49,312 nucleotides of DNA from Myceligenerans indicum. Its GTDB lineage: Bacteria; Actinomycetota; Actinomycetes; Actinomycetales; Cellulomonadaceae. The stretch is from assembly GCF_016742955.1 (NCBI RefSeq), contig NZ_JABBYC010000035.1:1-49312 (forward strand), read 5' to 3'. The notes beneath the pieces are model-generated. The model was not told where the DNA came from, searched no databases, and saw only the letters and a list, made by a program, of their open reading frames with translations. Both the position numbers and the translations under genes were made by a program. Shown piece after piece: positions 1-8,272 of the stretch (within the stretch, counting starts at the first letter, position 1; each line of letters begins with the position of its first letter).

Positions 1-117
1 TACGGCGGTCATAGCGTAGGGGAAACGCCCGGTCTCCATTCCGAACCCGGAAGCTCAGCCCTACAGCGCCGATGGTACTGCCCTCGACAGGGGGTGGGAG
101 AGTAGGACGCCGCCGGA
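1..117 (+). rRNA. rrf: 5S ribosomal RNA (lacks first base or two)
   Basis: The sequence follows the actinobacterial 5S consensus from about its third base to the 3' end, including the loop-A/B block 'gaacccggaagct' and the 3' block 'gggagagtagg'. The 5' CGGCGG (bases 3-8) pairs with CCGCCG (110-115) to form helix I. The 16S and 23S genes must lie left of the window. A strong terminator follows directly. Confidence 0.96.
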
Positions 118-128
118 CTCCCTTTCAG

Positions 129-162
129 AAGACCCCCCGAGCAACTGCTCGGGGGGTCTTCG
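129..162 (+). terminator. Intrinsic terminator of the rRNA operon
   Basis: A perfect 14-bp stem (gaagaccccccgag / ctcggggggtcttc), extendable to 16 bp over a tiny loop, begins about 12 bases after the 5S gene and is followed by 'gctttcc'. Position and strength fit the end of the rrn operon. Bases 163-335 beyond it show no gene. Confidence 0.92.
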
Positions 163-335
163 CTTTCCCGGGGAGTGTTCCCCGGCCGCCACCACCACCG
201 TGACCACCCGCGATCGGGCACCGCGGCGATCGGGCACCTCGGCCCCCACGATCGGCCCCCACACACCACGCCTCACGAACAACCGCACCCGGCCCTCTGG
301 GTGGACCGTGAACCATCGTGCACCGCGAAGCCCTT

Positions 336-794
336 TCAGGCGTTCTCCCACGCATCGTCGGCCTTGACGAGGTCCCGGACCTCTGCCGGCAGTCCGTCTC
401 CGACGAGCGCCGCGAGCGTGACCTGTTCCAGCACCGTGCGGACGTTGGCGCGCAGGGCCACCCAGACCTGTAGCAGCGGTGCCGCCGGGCCCTGGTACTC
501 GAGGTCGGACGGGCGCTTGCCCCGCACGAAGACGAGCGGTCCGTCCACGGCACGGATGACGTCGGCGATCGTCACCTGAGCCGCGTCCCTCGCGAGCCGG
601 TAGCCGCCTCCTGCGCCACGCTGACTGGTCACCAGGCCGTCCCGGCGCAGGTCGCTGAGAATCCCCTCCAGGAACCGATACGGGATGTTCTGCGCGGTGG
701 CGAGGGCCTCGGCACGAACGGGAGTGTCCTGGTCGGCTGCTGCGAGCTCGGCAGCGGCTCGCACGGCATAGTCGGCGCGGGCGGAGATCCTCAT
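336..794 (-). CDS. Rrf2 family transcriptional regulator (no cysteines)
   Basis: This 152-residue protein begins MRISARADYAVRA and carries the Rrf2 winged helix (about residues 1-75), including the typical 'RFLEGILSDLRRDGLV' recognition region and the wing 'GAGGGYRLAR'. Rrf2 proteins such as IscR and NsrR bind an Fe-S cluster through three cysteines; none exists here, so if it senses something it is not by that route (CymR-like cysteine-free members are known). An ATG 36 bases upstream would add 12 residues, but the family N-terminus fits the start chosen. No Shine-Dalgarno is visible; a hexamer AACAAT six bases before the ATG suggests a leaderless message. It is divergent from mog, but a role in molybdenum metabolism is only inferred from position. 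Confidence 0.88.
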   Translation of the reverse strand: MRISARADYAVRAAAELAAADQDTPVRAEALATAQNIPYRFLEGILSDLRRDGLVTSQRGAGGGYRLARDAAQVTIADVIRAVDGPLVFVRGKRPSDLEYQGPAAPLLQVWVALRANVRTVLEQVTLAALVGDGLPAEVRDLVKADDAWENA

Positions 795-800
795 GCCCGC

Positions 801-826
801 ATTGTTCACCGGAATAGCCGGACAAT
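801..826. promoter_or_regulatory. Candidate Rrf2 autoregulatory operator
   Basis: The 26 bases have inverted ends (attgt at 801-805, acaat at 822-826) with CCGG on both sides of the centre, and sit 6 bases upstream of the Rrf2 start, overlapping its presumed -10. The symmetry is imperfect. That this is the operator of the adjacent Rrf2 protein is inference from position. Confidence 0.35.
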
Positions 827-879
827 GCACGTCAGCGCGATGCGGCCGGCGAGGTGCCCGTGACGGCGCACGCCGCGAC

Positions 880-885
880 TAGGGT
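880..885 (+). promoter_or_regulatory. Leaderless -10 element of mog
   Basis: TAGGGT lies 7 bases before the ATG at 893 and no Shine-Dalgarno is present, so transcription probably starts at or next to the ATG. Confidence 0.6.
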
Positions 886-892
886 GTGCCTC

Positions 893-1408
893 ATGCAAGC
901 CGATCGTGCTGCCGTCATCACAGTGTCGGATCGATGCGCCCGGGGGGATGCCGAGGACCGGTCCGGCCCGCTCCTGACCGAGCTTCTCGCGGAAGAGGGC
1001 ATCGACGACGTCGTGGCACTGACCGTGCCCGACGGCGTGGAGTCCGTCCGCGACGCCATCCGGCGAGGCCTCGCCCTGGACGCTCGCCTGGTCCTCACCA
1101 CCGGAGGTACCGGGGTGACCCCACGCGATCTGACGCCTGAAGGAACTCGTGAACTGCTCGAGGCGGAGCTGCCTGGAGTGGCCGAGGCGATCCGGGCACG
1201 CGGAGCGAGTGCGGGCATCGCCACCGCGGTCATCTCGCGCGGTCTCGTGGGGGTCGCCCGGATGCCCGACGGCGCCCGTCGCGCGCTCGTCGTCAACCTG
1301 CCCGGATCGACCGGTGGGGTGCGCGACGGCGCCGCTGTCGTCCTACCGCTCTGGCCCCACATCCGCGACCAGCTCGACGGCGGCGACCACGTGCGGCCAG
1401 GACAGTAG
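893..1408 (+). CDS. mog: MoaB/Mog family molybdenum cofactor biosynthesis protein
   Basis: The 171-residue cytoplasmic protein belongs to the MogA/MoaB fold, which adenylates molybdopterin with ATP to give MPT-AMP before molybdenum insertion. The diagnostic motifs are present: 'VITVSDRCARG' near the N-terminus, 'LTTGGTGVTPRD' in the middle and 'NLPGSTGG' near the C-terminus. The ATG at 893 (MQADRAAV) is chosen because TAGGGT sits 7 bases upstream and the family alignment starts here; an upstream in-frame start at 854 would add 13 residues. It is convergent with moaC-moaD, which act earlier in the same pathway, and is separated from them by a shared hairpin. Mog and MoaB cannot be told apart by sequence reading alone. 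Confidence 0.9.
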   Translation: MQADRAAVITVSDRCARGDAEDRSGPLLTELLAEEGIDDVVALTVPDGVESVRDAIRRGLALDARLVLTTGGTGVTPRDLTPEGTRELLEAELPGVAEAIRARGASAGIATAVISRGLVGVARMPDGARRALVVNLPGSTGGVRDGAAVVLPLWPHIRDQLDGGDHVRPGQ

Positions 1409-1433
1409 CGGGCCGAAGCATCGCCATCGCCCT

Positions 1434-1467
1434 CCGCCGGCCGGCGAGCACTCTCGCCGGCCAGCGG
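1434..1467. terminator. Bidirectional terminator between mog and moaD
   Basis: A 15-bp inverted repeat with one mismatch (arms 1434-1448 and 1453-1467, loop cact) fills the gap between the convergent mog and moaD stop codons. Confidence 0.8.
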
Positions 1468-1710
1468 TCAGCCCCCTGCGAACGGTGGCAGGACGTCCAC
1501 GGTCGCCCCGTCGGGAACGGGAGTCTCGTCCGTGGCCGCCCGCGCGCCGGCCACCAGGAGCGCGCATTTCGGCAGCACGTCGCCCAGGTCCGGCCCGTGT
1601 CGCGCGGACAGCGCGGCACGTAGAGCTCCCGTGGTCGTCGGCCCCGACACCTCTTCGGCGGGAGTTCCGGACGCCTCTCGCGCCGCCGCGAAGTAGCGCA
1701 CCTGGATCAC
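1468..1710 (-). CDS. moaD: MoaD family sulfur carrier / molybdopterin synthase small subunit
   Basis: The 80-residue ubiquitin-fold protein starts VIQVRYFAAAREASG and ends in the Gly-Gly tail (PPFAGG) that is adenylated and thiocarboxylated so that it can donate sulfur to precursor Z. It follows moaC with a GTGA overlap: the GTG start at 1710 shares bases with the moaC stop TGA (1709-1707), which implies translational coupling. No moaE (large subunit of MPT synthase) or moaA lies in this window, so they must be elsewhere. The size matches the family. Confidence 0.88.
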   Translation of the reverse strand: MIQVRYFAAAREASGTPAEEVSGPTTTGALRAALSARHGPDLGDVLPKCALLVAGARAATDETPVPDGATVDVLPPFAGG

Positions 1711-2201
1711 GACGGCTCGCTCCCCGGCTCGGACTCGGTCCGCACCCAGTCGCCCGACTTGCCGCCGGTCTTCGCGACCAGGCGGACGTCCGCGAGCGAC
1801 ACGGACTTGTCCAGACCCTTGACCATGTCGACCACGGCCAGGCCTGCGACGGACACCGCCGTCAGCGCCTCCATCTCCACCCCTGTGCGGTCCGCGGTGC
1901 GGACGGTGGCGGTGATGTCCACGCCGTCGTCGGTGACCTGAAGGTCCACGGCCGCGCCGTGCACGCCGATCACGTGTGCGAGGGGAAGGAGCTCGGCGGT
2001 GCGTTTGGCACCGGCGATGCCCGCGATGCGGGCGACCGCGAGCACGTCGCCCTTGGGTACGTCCCCGGAGCGCAGCGCCGCGACCACGCCGGCGCCGCAT
2101 GCGACATGGCCGGTCGCCGTGGCCGAACGGACGGTGGGCTGCTTGGCGGTGACGTCGACCATGCGAGCCTGACCGCGGTCGTCGAGATGCGTGAAGGTCA
2201 C
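1707..2201 (-). CDS. moaC: Cyclic pyranopterin monophosphate synthase MoaC
   Basis: This 164-residue protein makes cyclic pyranopterin monophosphate (precursor Z) from the MoaA product, the first stage of molybdenum-cofactor synthesis. Family motifs are clear: 'ARMVDVTAK' near residue 13, 'ELLPLAHVIGVHGA' (usually LIPLCHP), 'GVEMEALTAVSVAGL', 'DMVKGLDKS' and 'KTGGKSGDW'. In the LIPLCHP-like motif the usual Cys is Ala and the Pro is Val. The GTG start at 2201 has TACGCT six bases upstream and no Shine-Dalgarno, so the operon message is probably leaderless. moaD overlaps its 3' end. Confidence 0.93.
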   Translation of the reverse strand: MTFTHLDDRGQARMVDVTAKQPTVRSATATGHVACGAGVVAALRSGDVPKGDVLAVARIAGIAGAKRTAELLPLAHVIGVHGAAVDLQVTDDGVDITATVRTADRTGVEMEALTAVSVAGLAVVDMVKGLDKSVSLADVRLVAKTGGKSGDWVRTESEPGSEPS

Positions 2202-2207
2202 TGGCCC

Positions 2208-2213
2208 AGCGTA
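2208..2213 (-). promoter_or_regulatory. Leaderless -10 element of moaC-moaD
   Basis: On the minus strand TACGCT is followed by 6 bases and the GTG start at 2201, the same spacing seen at many other genes in this window. Confidence 0.6.
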
Positions 2214-2327
2214 AGAGATCGTGCGCCCTGGTTCGGCGTCGTCCCAGGTTCACGCCCCACCGGTTCGCGCCCCACCCGGACCGGGCGTTCGTGGGCCCGT
2301 GCACTCGCGCGGGAGGAGCCGGATCAC

Positions 2328-2374
2328 CTCAAGGGCCGGGACCGTGTCGTCGTGAGGCTGCCCCGGCCCTTGAG
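2328..2374 (-). terminator. Terminator downstream of the DUF4235 gene
   Basis: A perfect 13-bp stem (2328-2340 with 2362-2374, ctcaagggccggg / cccggcccttgag) with a 21-base loop lies 21 bases past the DUF4235 stop. The bases between it and moaC (2214-2327) hold no recognisable gene. Confidence 0.7.
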
Positions 2375-2395
2375 CTCTGTCTCCGAGCCCGCCGG

Positions 2396-2683
2396 TCAGG
2401 CCGTGTGCCGCGCCGAGCGTGCCGCGATGCGGGCTGCCGCCCGCTGCGCGCCCCGGGCCGCAACACGCTTGGCCAACACGGCCGTCCCCGCGGCGGCGGC
2501 AGCGAACACGGTCGCCTGGACCAGGTCGAGGTCCGGGTCATCGGGTTTGGTGGGTGCGTCCTTACCGGTGACCTGCTTCCAGATCAGCGCCAGCGCCTTC
2601 TGTGCCGCCCATCCGGCGGCGAACGTGAGGACGATGGTGCCGATCTTCAGGGCAAGTGTCGGTTCCGTCTCATTCTCGGCCAC
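2396..2683 (-). CDS. DUF4235 domain-containing membrane protein
   Basis: The 95-residue protein matches the actinobacterial DUF4235 pattern: an N-terminal hydrophobic helix ending 'GWAAQKALALIWKQVTGKDAP', a short polar 'TKPDDPDLDL' segment, then a second hydrophobic Ala-rich helix and a basic tail 'KRVAARGAQRAAARIAARSARH'. Two membrane passes are predicted. The function of the family is unknown. The GTG start at 2683 has TACGGT six bases upstream, so it is probably leaderless. It is divergent from the thiamine transport operon, with no functional link apparent. Confidence 0.85.
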   Translation of the reverse strand: MAENETEPTLALKIGTIVLTFAAGWAAQKALALIWKQVTGKDAPTKPDDPDLDLVQATVFAAAAAGTAVLAKRVAARGAQRAAARIAARSARHTA

Positions 2684-2689
2684 GGAACC

Positions 2690-2695
2690 ACCGTA
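2690..2695 (-). promoter_or_regulatory. Leaderless -10 element of the DUF4235 gene
   Basis: Minus-strand TACGGT precedes the GTG at 2683 by 6 bases; there is no Shine-Dalgarno. Confidence 0.6.
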
Positions 2696-2721
2696 GCGGC
2701 AACGCCGTGGGACAGCAGCGG

Positions 2722-2727
2722 TAGGCT
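2722..2727 (+). promoter_or_regulatory. -10 element upstream of the TPP riboswitch
   Basis: TAGGCT is placed to start transcription about 5-7 bases before the riboswitch begins. No clear -35 is seen at 17 bases. Confidence 0.45.
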
Positions 2728-2738
2728 GCCGAGAACAA

Positions 2739-2837
2739 CGACAGGGGAGCCCCCGCCATCGACAGACGCGGGCGCTGAGAGTGCGGTCCGCCGCAGACCC
2801 TCGAACCTGATCCGGTTAGCACCGGTGGAGGAAGTCG
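2739..2837 (+). promoter_or_regulatory. TPP riboswitch (THI element)
   Basis: The conserved core is complete: 'caggggagcc' at the 5' side, the P3 stem CCCGC/GCGGG, 'gctgagag' at 2774-2781, then 'gaccctcgaacctgatc' and 'ggttagcaccggtgga'. P1 is closed by CGAC (2739-2742) with GTCG (2834-2837). The Shine-Dalgarno of the next gene (aaagga, about 2838-2843) directly follows P1, so control is likely at translation initiation: thiamine pyrophosphate binding would hide the ribosome site and shut off thiamine import. The mode is inferred; the element itself is clear. Confidence 0.95.
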
Positions 2838-2848
2838 AAAGGACCTTC

Positions 2849-3862
2849 ATGACCATGTTCCGCCGTACCGCCGCGACCGCGGCAACTGCCGCAGCCACCG
2901 TGCTGCTGCTCGCGGGCTGCACGGGGCAGCCCGACACCGAACCCGACACCGGCACGTCACCCGCCTCGGACACCGTCACGCTCGTGACGCACGACTCGTT
3001 CGCGCTGAGCGACGGCATTCTCGAGGAGTTCGAGAAGGAGAGCGGGCTGAAGGTCGAGGTGAACGCCGCGGGTGACGCCGGGACGCTCGCCAATCAGCTC
3101 GTGCTGACCAAGGACGCGCCACTCGGCGACGCCGTGTTCGGTATCGACAACACCTTCGCGTCACGCGTCACGGACGAGGACGTGATCGCCGGAGACCTCG
3201 CGCAGATCGACCGGGGTGACGTCTGCATCAACGCGGACAAGGACTGGTTCGCCGAGCAGAACCTGGCCGTTCCCGAGACTCTCGACGACCTGGCCGCGCC
3301 CGAGTACCAGGGCCTGCTCGTCGTGACGAACCCGGCCACGTCGTCCCCGGGCCTGGCGTTCCTGCTGGCCACGATCGACGCGTTCGGCGACAACGGCTTC
3401 GGCGACTACTGGACGGCGCTACGCGACAACGACGTCAAGATCGTCGACTCCTGGGAGGACGCCTACTACGTCGACTTCTCCGGCGCCGACGGGGAGGGCG
3501 ACCGCCCCCTGGTGCTGTCCTACTCGACGTCCCCCGCCTACACGGTGAACGACGACGGCGACTCCACCACCACCGCCCTGCTCGACACCTGCTTCCGCCA
3601 GGAGGAGTACGCCGGGGTGCTGAACGGCGCCGCCAACCCGGACGGGGCCTGGGAGCTGGTCCGGTTCCTGCAGTCGGACGCGGTCCAGGAGGACCTGCCC
3701 GGATCCATGTACATGTACCCCGCCGACGAGGACGCGACCTTGCCCGCGGAGTGGGTCGAGTTCGCGCCGCTCGCCGACGACCCGTACGAGGTGGACCCCG
3801 ACGACATCGCGGCGCACCGTGACGAGTGGATCGAGGCGTGGACCGCGATCGTCCTGGGGTGA
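2849..3862 (+). CDS. thiB: Thiamine ABC transporter substrate-binding lipoprotein
   Basis: This 337-residue lipoprotein has a signal peptide with lipobox LLAGC (Cys24), so it is anchored outside the membrane. The mature part is a periplasmic-binding fold of the TbpA/ThiB type ('VTLVTHDSFALSDGILEEFEKESGLKVE' shortened here to its start; 'VFGIDNTFASR', 'VDFSGADGEGDRPLVLSYSTSPAY'). It is predicted to bind thiamine or its phosphates. The ATG at 2849 follows aaagga by 5-6 bases; ATG at 2855 is a less likely alternative. It is the first gene behind the TPP riboswitch and overlaps the permease gene by GTGA. Confidence 0.93.
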   Translation: MTMFRRTAATAATAAATVLLLAGCTGQPDTEPDTGTSPASDTVTLVTHDSFALSDGILEEFEKESGLKVEVNAAGDAGTLANQLVLTKDAPLGDAVFGIDNTFASRVTDEDVIAGDLAQIDRGDVCINADKDWFAEQNLAVPETLDDLAAPEYQGLLVVTNPATSSPGLAFLLATIDAFGDNGFGDYWTALRDNDVKIVDSWEDAYYVDFSGADGEGDRPLVLSYSTSPAYTVNDDGDSTTTALLDTCFRQEEYAGVLNGAANPDGAWELVRFLQSDAVQEDLPGSMYMYPADEDATLPAEWVEFAPLADDPYEVDPDDIAAHRDEWIEAWTAIVLG

Positions 3863-5601
3863 CACCCGGTCCGCACGGGCTCGGACCCCGCCTGCCGGGG
3901 TTCGGCCGACGCGGCGTGCGCGGCGTCTCCGCCACGCACGCCGCCTGGGCCGGCTGGGCGCTGGCCGCGCTGATACCGCTGAGCTTCCTCGCCCTGTTCT
4001 TCGCCTGGCCCGTGGTCGCGCTCGTCATGCGGGGTTTCGTCTCCGACGGCACGGTCGACCTGACGGGCTTCGCCGACGTCCTCGGCCGCCCGCGCACATG
4101 GCGACTCATCGGACTGACACTCGCCCAGTCCGTCCTCGGCACCACGTTCGCCCTCCTCGCCGGGCTACCCGTCGCATTCCTCCTGTACCGTCGCGCCTTC
4201 CCCGGCCGCAGCCTGCTGCGCGGGCTCGTGACCGTGCCGTTCGTGCTCCCCACCGTCGTCGTCGGCGTCGCCTTCCGCAGCCTGTTCGTGCCCGACGGCG
4301 TCCTGGGGTTCCTCGGCCTGGAGGAGACCCTGGGCGGAATCGTCGTCGCGCTCGTCTTCTTCAACCTGTCGGTCGTGGTGCGGACGGTGGGCGGGCTCTG
4401 GGAACGCCTCGACCCTCGTGCCGAACAGGCGGCCGCCGCCCTCGGCGCCTCGCCGCGGCGCGTGTGGTGGACGGTCACGCTCCCGTCGCTCGCCCCCGCG
4501 CTCGTCTCGGCCGCCTCGGTCGTGTTCCTCTTCTGCGCGACCGCGTTCGGAGTCGTCATGGTGCTCGGCGGCGCCCGGTACGGCACCGTCGAGACCGAGA
4601 TCTGGGTGCGCACCACCCAGTTCCTCGACCTGCGGTCCGCGGCCGTGCTGTCGATCCTGCAGCTCGTCGTGGTGGCCGCCGCCCTCACCATCTCCGCACG
4701 GACGCGAGGCCGCCGCGAGGCTGCCCTGCACCTGGTCAGCGACAAGGCGTCCGCCCAGGCCCTCGGCCGCACCCGCGGCGACGCCGCCGCCGTGGCGGCC
4801 ACGGCCGCCGTCGTCGGCGGGCTCATCCTGCTGCCGCTCGGCGGCCTCCTGCTGCGTTCCTTCCAGGGTCCCGACGGCAGGATCGGGCTCGCCAACTACA
4901 CCGCCCTCGGCACCACCGGGGAACGCGGCGCACTGACCGTCACCGTCTGGGAAGCCCTCGGCAACTCCCTGCGTACTGCCGCCTGGGCCTGCGCGATCGC
5001 GCTGGTCGTGGGCGGCCTCGTGGCGCTCGTCGCGTCCCGGCGGCCGCGCCGGACCGGAGCCCGGCGTGCGGTGTCCCTGCTGGACGGGCTGTTCATGCTA
5101 CCGCTCGGGGTGTCGGCCGTCACCGTGGGTTTCGGCTTCCTCGTCACCCTCGACCAGCCGCTCGGCATCGAGTACGACCTGCGCACGTCGCCCGCGCTCG
5201 TGCCGATCGCCCAGGCCGTCGTCGCCGTCCCGCTCGTCACCCGCACCGTGCTGCCCGTGCTGCGTGCGATCGACCCGCGCCTGCGCGAGGTCGCCGGTAC
5301 CCTCGGCGCCGGCCCCGGCGCCGTCCTGCGCACCGTCGACCTGCCCCTCGCCGCACGGTCCCTCGGACTGGCCGTCGGCTTCGCGTTCGCCGTGTCGCTG
5401 GGGGAGTTCGGTGCGACGTCGTTTCTCGTGCGTCCCCAGAGCGCCACGCTCCCGGTGGTGATCTTCCGGCTCATCGGCCGGCCGGGCGCCGAGAACTACG
5501 GGATGGCACTCGCGGCCTCAGTGGTGCTGGCGGCCCTCACGGCGGTCGTGATGATGCTCGCGGAGCGACTGCGGGGCGATCATGGTGGAGGAGAGTTCTG
5601 A
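3859..5601 (+). CDS. thiP: Thiamine ABC transporter permease (two fused permease domains)
   Basis: The 580-residue inner-membrane protein holds two ABC permease units in one chain, each with an EAA-type loop ('EQAAAALGASPRRVWWTVTLPSL' region near residue 195 and 'REVAGTLGAGPGAVLRTVDLPLA' region near 480), with about 12 membrane helices in all. This duplicated layout is typical of ThiP. The GTG start at 3859 overlaps the thiB stop (GTGA), and the stop overlaps the ATPase start (TGATG), so the three genes are translationally coupled under one riboswitch. Confidence 0.93.
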   Translation: MTPGPHGLGPRLPGFGRRGVRGVSATHAAWAGWALAALIPLSFLALFFAWPVVALVMRGFVSDGTVDLTGFADVLGRPRTWRLIGLTLAQSVLGTTFALLAGLPVAFLLYRRAFPGRSLLRGLVTVPFVLPTVVVGVAFRSLFVPDGVLGFLGLEETLGGIVVALVFFNLSVVVRTVGGLWERLDPRAEQAAAALGASPRRVWWTVTLPSLAPALVSAASVVFLFCATAFGVVMVLGGARYGTVETEIWVRTTQFLDLRSAAVLSILQLVVVAAALTISARTRGRREAALHLVSDKASAQALGRTRGDAAAVAATAAVVGGLILLPLGGLLLRSFQGPDGRIGLANYTALGTTGERGALTVTVWEALGNSLRTAAWACAIALVVGGLVALVASRRPRRTGARRAVSLLDGLFMLPLGVSAVTVGFGFLVTLDQPLGIEYDLRTSPALVPIAQAVVAVPLVTRTVLPVLRAIDPRLREVAGTLGAGPGAVLRTVDLPLAARSLGLAVGFAFAVSLGEFGATSFLVRPQSATLPVVIFRLIGRPGAENYGMALAASVVLAALTAVVMMLAERLRGDHGGGEF

Positions 5602-6416
5602 TGGTGTCGCTCAACTCGGGCGCGGGATCGACGGTGACGGTCACCGATACGGGCGTCGCCCGCCACGGCGCGGGGCTGGCCGTACGTGACGCCGTCGTCC
5701 GCTACACGAGGCCGCGCGACGGGCTGTGGCGACCGGCGCGAGCCGGGACGACGGCCGTCGACCACGTGTGGCTGGAGGTGGACGAGGGCGAGATCGTCGC
5801 GCTCCTCGGGCCCAGCGGGTGCGGCAAGTCGTCCCTGCTGCGTGCCGTCGCGGGCCTGGAGCCGCTCGCGGGCGGCACCGTCAGGTGGGACGACGCCGAC
5901 CTCGCCGGGGTTCCGGTGCACCGGCGCCAGTTCGGCCTGCTGTTCCAGGACGGGCAGCTCTTCCCGCACCGCGATGCCGGGCGCAACGTTGCCTACGGAC
6001 TGGAGGCGCAGCACGTTCCCGCACCGGAGCGTGCGAGGCGTGTCGCCGGCCTGCTGGACCTGGTGGGGTTGACGGGCTACGAACGGCGTCGCGTGGCGAC
6101 GCTTTCCGGGGGAGAGCGGCAGCGGGTGGCGCTCGCGCGAGCCCTGGCGCCGAGCCCCCGGCTGCTGCTCCTGGACGAGCCGCTCTCCGCGCTGGACCGC
6201 CGGTTGCGGGAGCGGCTGGCCGCCGACGTGCGCCGGGTCCTGAAGGAGACGGGGACGACGGCGCTGTTCGTCACCCACGACCACGAGGAGGCGTTCGCGG
6301 TGGCGGACCGGGTCGGTGTCATGTCCGACGGGCGGCTGCTCCAGGTCGCCACGCCCGACGAGCTGCGGGAGAAGCCGGCGTCACGCGACGTCGCGGAGTT
6401 CCTCGGGCTGTCCTGA
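5601..6416 (+). CDS. thiQ: Thiamine ABC transporter ATP-binding protein
   Basis: This 271-residue ATPase carries Walker A GPSGCGKSS, Q-loop 'LLFQDGQLFPH', signature LSGGERQR, Walker B LLLLDEP, D-loop SALD and switch histidine 'VTHDHEE'. It energises thiamine import through the adjacent permease. The ATG at 5601 overlaps the permease stop in TGATG and is preceded by ggaggagag. A 45-residue N-terminal stretch before the core ABC fold is longer than usual. The operon ends here; pgi follows with its own promoter. Confidence 0.92.
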   Translation: MVSLNSGAGSTVTVTDTGVARHGAGLAVRDAVVRYTRPRDGLWRPARAGTTAVDHVWLEVDEGEIVALLGPSGCGKSSLLRAVAGLEPLAGGTVRWDDADLAGVPVHRRQFGLLFQDGQLFPHRDAGRNVAYGLEAQHVPAPERARRVAGLLDLVGLTGYERRRVATLSGGERQRVALARALAPSPRLLLLDEPLSALDRRLRERLAADVRRVLKETGTTALFVTHDHEEAFAVADRVGVMSDGRLLQVATPDELREKPASRDVAEFLGLS

Positions 6417-6471
6417 CCGGCCGCGGGCCGCGCTCCGCGGAACGGCTCCGACGGGACCGCCGTCGGACGGT

Positions 6472-6477
6472 TAGGTT
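6472..6477 (+). promoter_or_regulatory. Leaderless -10 element of pgi
   Basis: TAGGTT stands 6 bases before the ATG at 6484, with no Shine-Dalgarno between. Confidence 0.6.
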
Positions 6478-6483
6478 TGAGCC

Positions 6484-8205
6484 ATGCGCACCGAGCTTGC
6501 CAAGCAGCCTGTCGACGCCACGACCACGTCCGCCTGGGCGGACCTCTCCCGCCTCTCCGACGGACTCCAACCGGATCTGCGAGGCTGGTTCGCCACCGAC
6601 CCCGGGCGGGCCGAGCGGTTCTCCTTCCAGGCCGCAGACCTGCACGTGGACCTGTCCAAGAACCTGCTGACCGACGATGTCCTCGCGGCGCTCCTCGCGC
6701 TGGCCGAGCAGACGGGCGTCGCCGAGCGCCGGGACGCGATGCTCGCCGGCGAGCACATCAACGTCACCGAGGACCGCGCGGTCCTGCACACGGCTCTGCG
6801 CAGGCCTGCCGGTGCCGTTCCGGCGCTGCACGTGGACGGTCAGGACGTCGACTCGGACGTGCGGACCGAACTGGCGAAGGTCTACACCTTCGCCGCGAAG
6901 GTGCGGTCGGGTGAGTGGACGGGCGTCACGGGCGAGAAGGTCCGCACGATCGTGAACATCGGCATCGGCGGCTCCGACCTCGGGCCCGTCATGGCGTACG
7001 AGGCGCTGGAGCCGTACGTCGCCGAGGGGCTGGAATGCCGGTTCGTGTCGAACATCGACCCGACGGACATCGCGCAGAAGACCGCCGACCTCGACCCTGC
7101 CACGACGCTGTTCATCGTCGCGTCCAAGACGTTCGGCACGCTGGAGACGCTCACGAACGCGCGCCTGGCCCGTGACTGGCTCTGGCGGTCGCTGGTGGCC
7201 GCGGGAGCGATCGAGGACAGTGACGAGGGCCGGGCCGACGCCGTCGCGAAGCACTTCGTGGCGGTCTCCACGGCGTTGGACAAGGTGGCGGCGTTCGGCA
7301 TCGACCCCGAGAACGCCTTCGGGTTCTGGGACTGGGTGGGTGGCCGGTACTCGGTGGACTCGGCGATCGGGACGTCGCTGGCGATCGCGATCGGCCCCGA
7401 GCGGTTCGCCGAGCTGCTCGCGGGCTTCGCCGCGATGGACGAGCACTTCGCGACCACGCCTCTGGCACGGAACGTGCCGGTGCTGATGGGCCTGCTGAAC
7501 GTCTGGTACACGAACTTCCGTGGCGCGCACACGCACGCCGTCCTGCCGTACGCCCAGCAGTTGCACCGCTTCCCCGCCTACCTGCAGCAGCTCACCATGG
7601 AGTCGAACGGGAAGTCGGTGCGCTGGGACGGCTCACCCGTCACTGCCGACACCGGCGAGATCTTCTGGGGAGAGCCCGGCACCAACGGGCAGCACGCCTT
7701 CTACCAGCTGATCCATCAGGGAACACGGCTGATCCCGGCGGACTTCATCGCCGTCGCCAACCCGGCGTACGGTCTGACCGACCCGGTGGGTGACGGCAAG
7801 GCGGTCCCGGCCGACGCCGACGTGCACGGGCTGTTCCTGGCCAACTTCTTCGCGCAGACGAAGGCCCTGGCCTTCGGCAAGACGGCCGAGGAGGTCCGGG
7901 CCGAGGGCACGGCCGAGGAGATCGTGCCCGCACGGGTGTTCAGCGGCAACCGTCCGACGACGTCGATCCTCGCGCCCGCCCTCACGCCCTCGGTGCTGGG
8001 GCAGCTCGTGGCGCTCTACGAGCACATCACGTTCGTGCAGGGCGTGGTCTGGGGCATCGACTCGTTCGACCAGTGGGGCGTGGAGCTCGGCAAGAAGCTC
8101 GCCCTGGAGATCGCTCCGGCGATCGCGGGCGACGAGGCGTCGCTCGGTGCCCAGGACGCCTCGACGGCCGCCCTCATCTCCAGGTATCACGCCCTGCGCG
8201 CCTGA
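6484..8205 (+). CDS. pgi: Glucose-6-phosphate isomerase
   Basis: The 573-residue cytoplasmic enzyme interconverts glucose-6-phosphate and fructose-6-phosphate. Both family signatures are present: '[18 protein letters not shown]' around residue 280 and the region through '[19 protein letters not shown]' around 365-380 with the catalytic Glu and His. The sugar-phosphate loop '[11 protein letters not shown]' and '[12 protein letters not shown]' are intact. Length is normal for the long bacterial form. A leaderless promoter (TAGGTT-N6-ATG) sets the start. It is convergent with the PrsW-type gene and not in an operon. Confidence 0.97.
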   Translation: MRTELAKQPVDATTTSAWADLSRLSDGLQPDLRGWFATDPGRAERFSFQAADLHVDLSKNLLTDDVLAALLALAEQTGVAERRDAMLAGEHINVTEDRAVLHTALRRPAGAVPALHVDGQDVDSDVRTELAKVYTFAAKVRSGEWTGVTGEKVRTIVNIGIGGSDLGPVMAYEALEPYVAEGLECRFVSNIDPTDIAQKTADLDPATTLFIVASKTFGTLETLTNARLARDWLWRSLVAAGAIEDSDEGRADAVAKHFVAVSTALDKVAAFGIDPENAFGFWDWVGGRYSVDSAIGTSLAIAIGPERFAELLAGFAAMDEHFATTPLARNVPVLMGLLNVWYTNFRGAHTHAVLPYAQQLHRFPAYLQQLTMESNGKSVRWDGSPVTADTGEIFWGEPGTNGQHAFYQLIHQGTRLIPADFIAVANPAYGLTDPVGDGKAVPADADVHGLFLANFFAQTKALAFGKTAEEVRAEGTAEEIVPARVFSGNRPTTSILAPALTPSVLGQLVALYEHITFVQGVVWGIDSFDQWGVELGKKLALEIAPAIAGDEASLGAQDASTAALISRYHALRA

Positions 8206-8215
8206 AACCACCGCA

Positions 8216-8266
8216 CGGCCCGACCGCCGTCGCCGGATTCCCGGGGCAACGCGGCGTGTCGGGCCG
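8216..8266. terminator. Hairpin between pgi and the PrsW-type gene
   Basis: A 9-bp stem (cggcccgac / gtcgggccg, 8216-8224 with 8258-8266) is extended inward by CGCCG/CGGCG after a one-base bulge. It fills the gap between the two convergent genes and probably terminates both. Confidence 0.65.
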
Positions 8267-8272
8267 GCGGCG

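Noticed and set aside
175..579. A 134-codon plus-strand frame overlapping the Rrf2 gene
   Set aside because: It runs antisense to a clear Rrf2 regulator and begins right after the rRNA terminator with no ribosome site.
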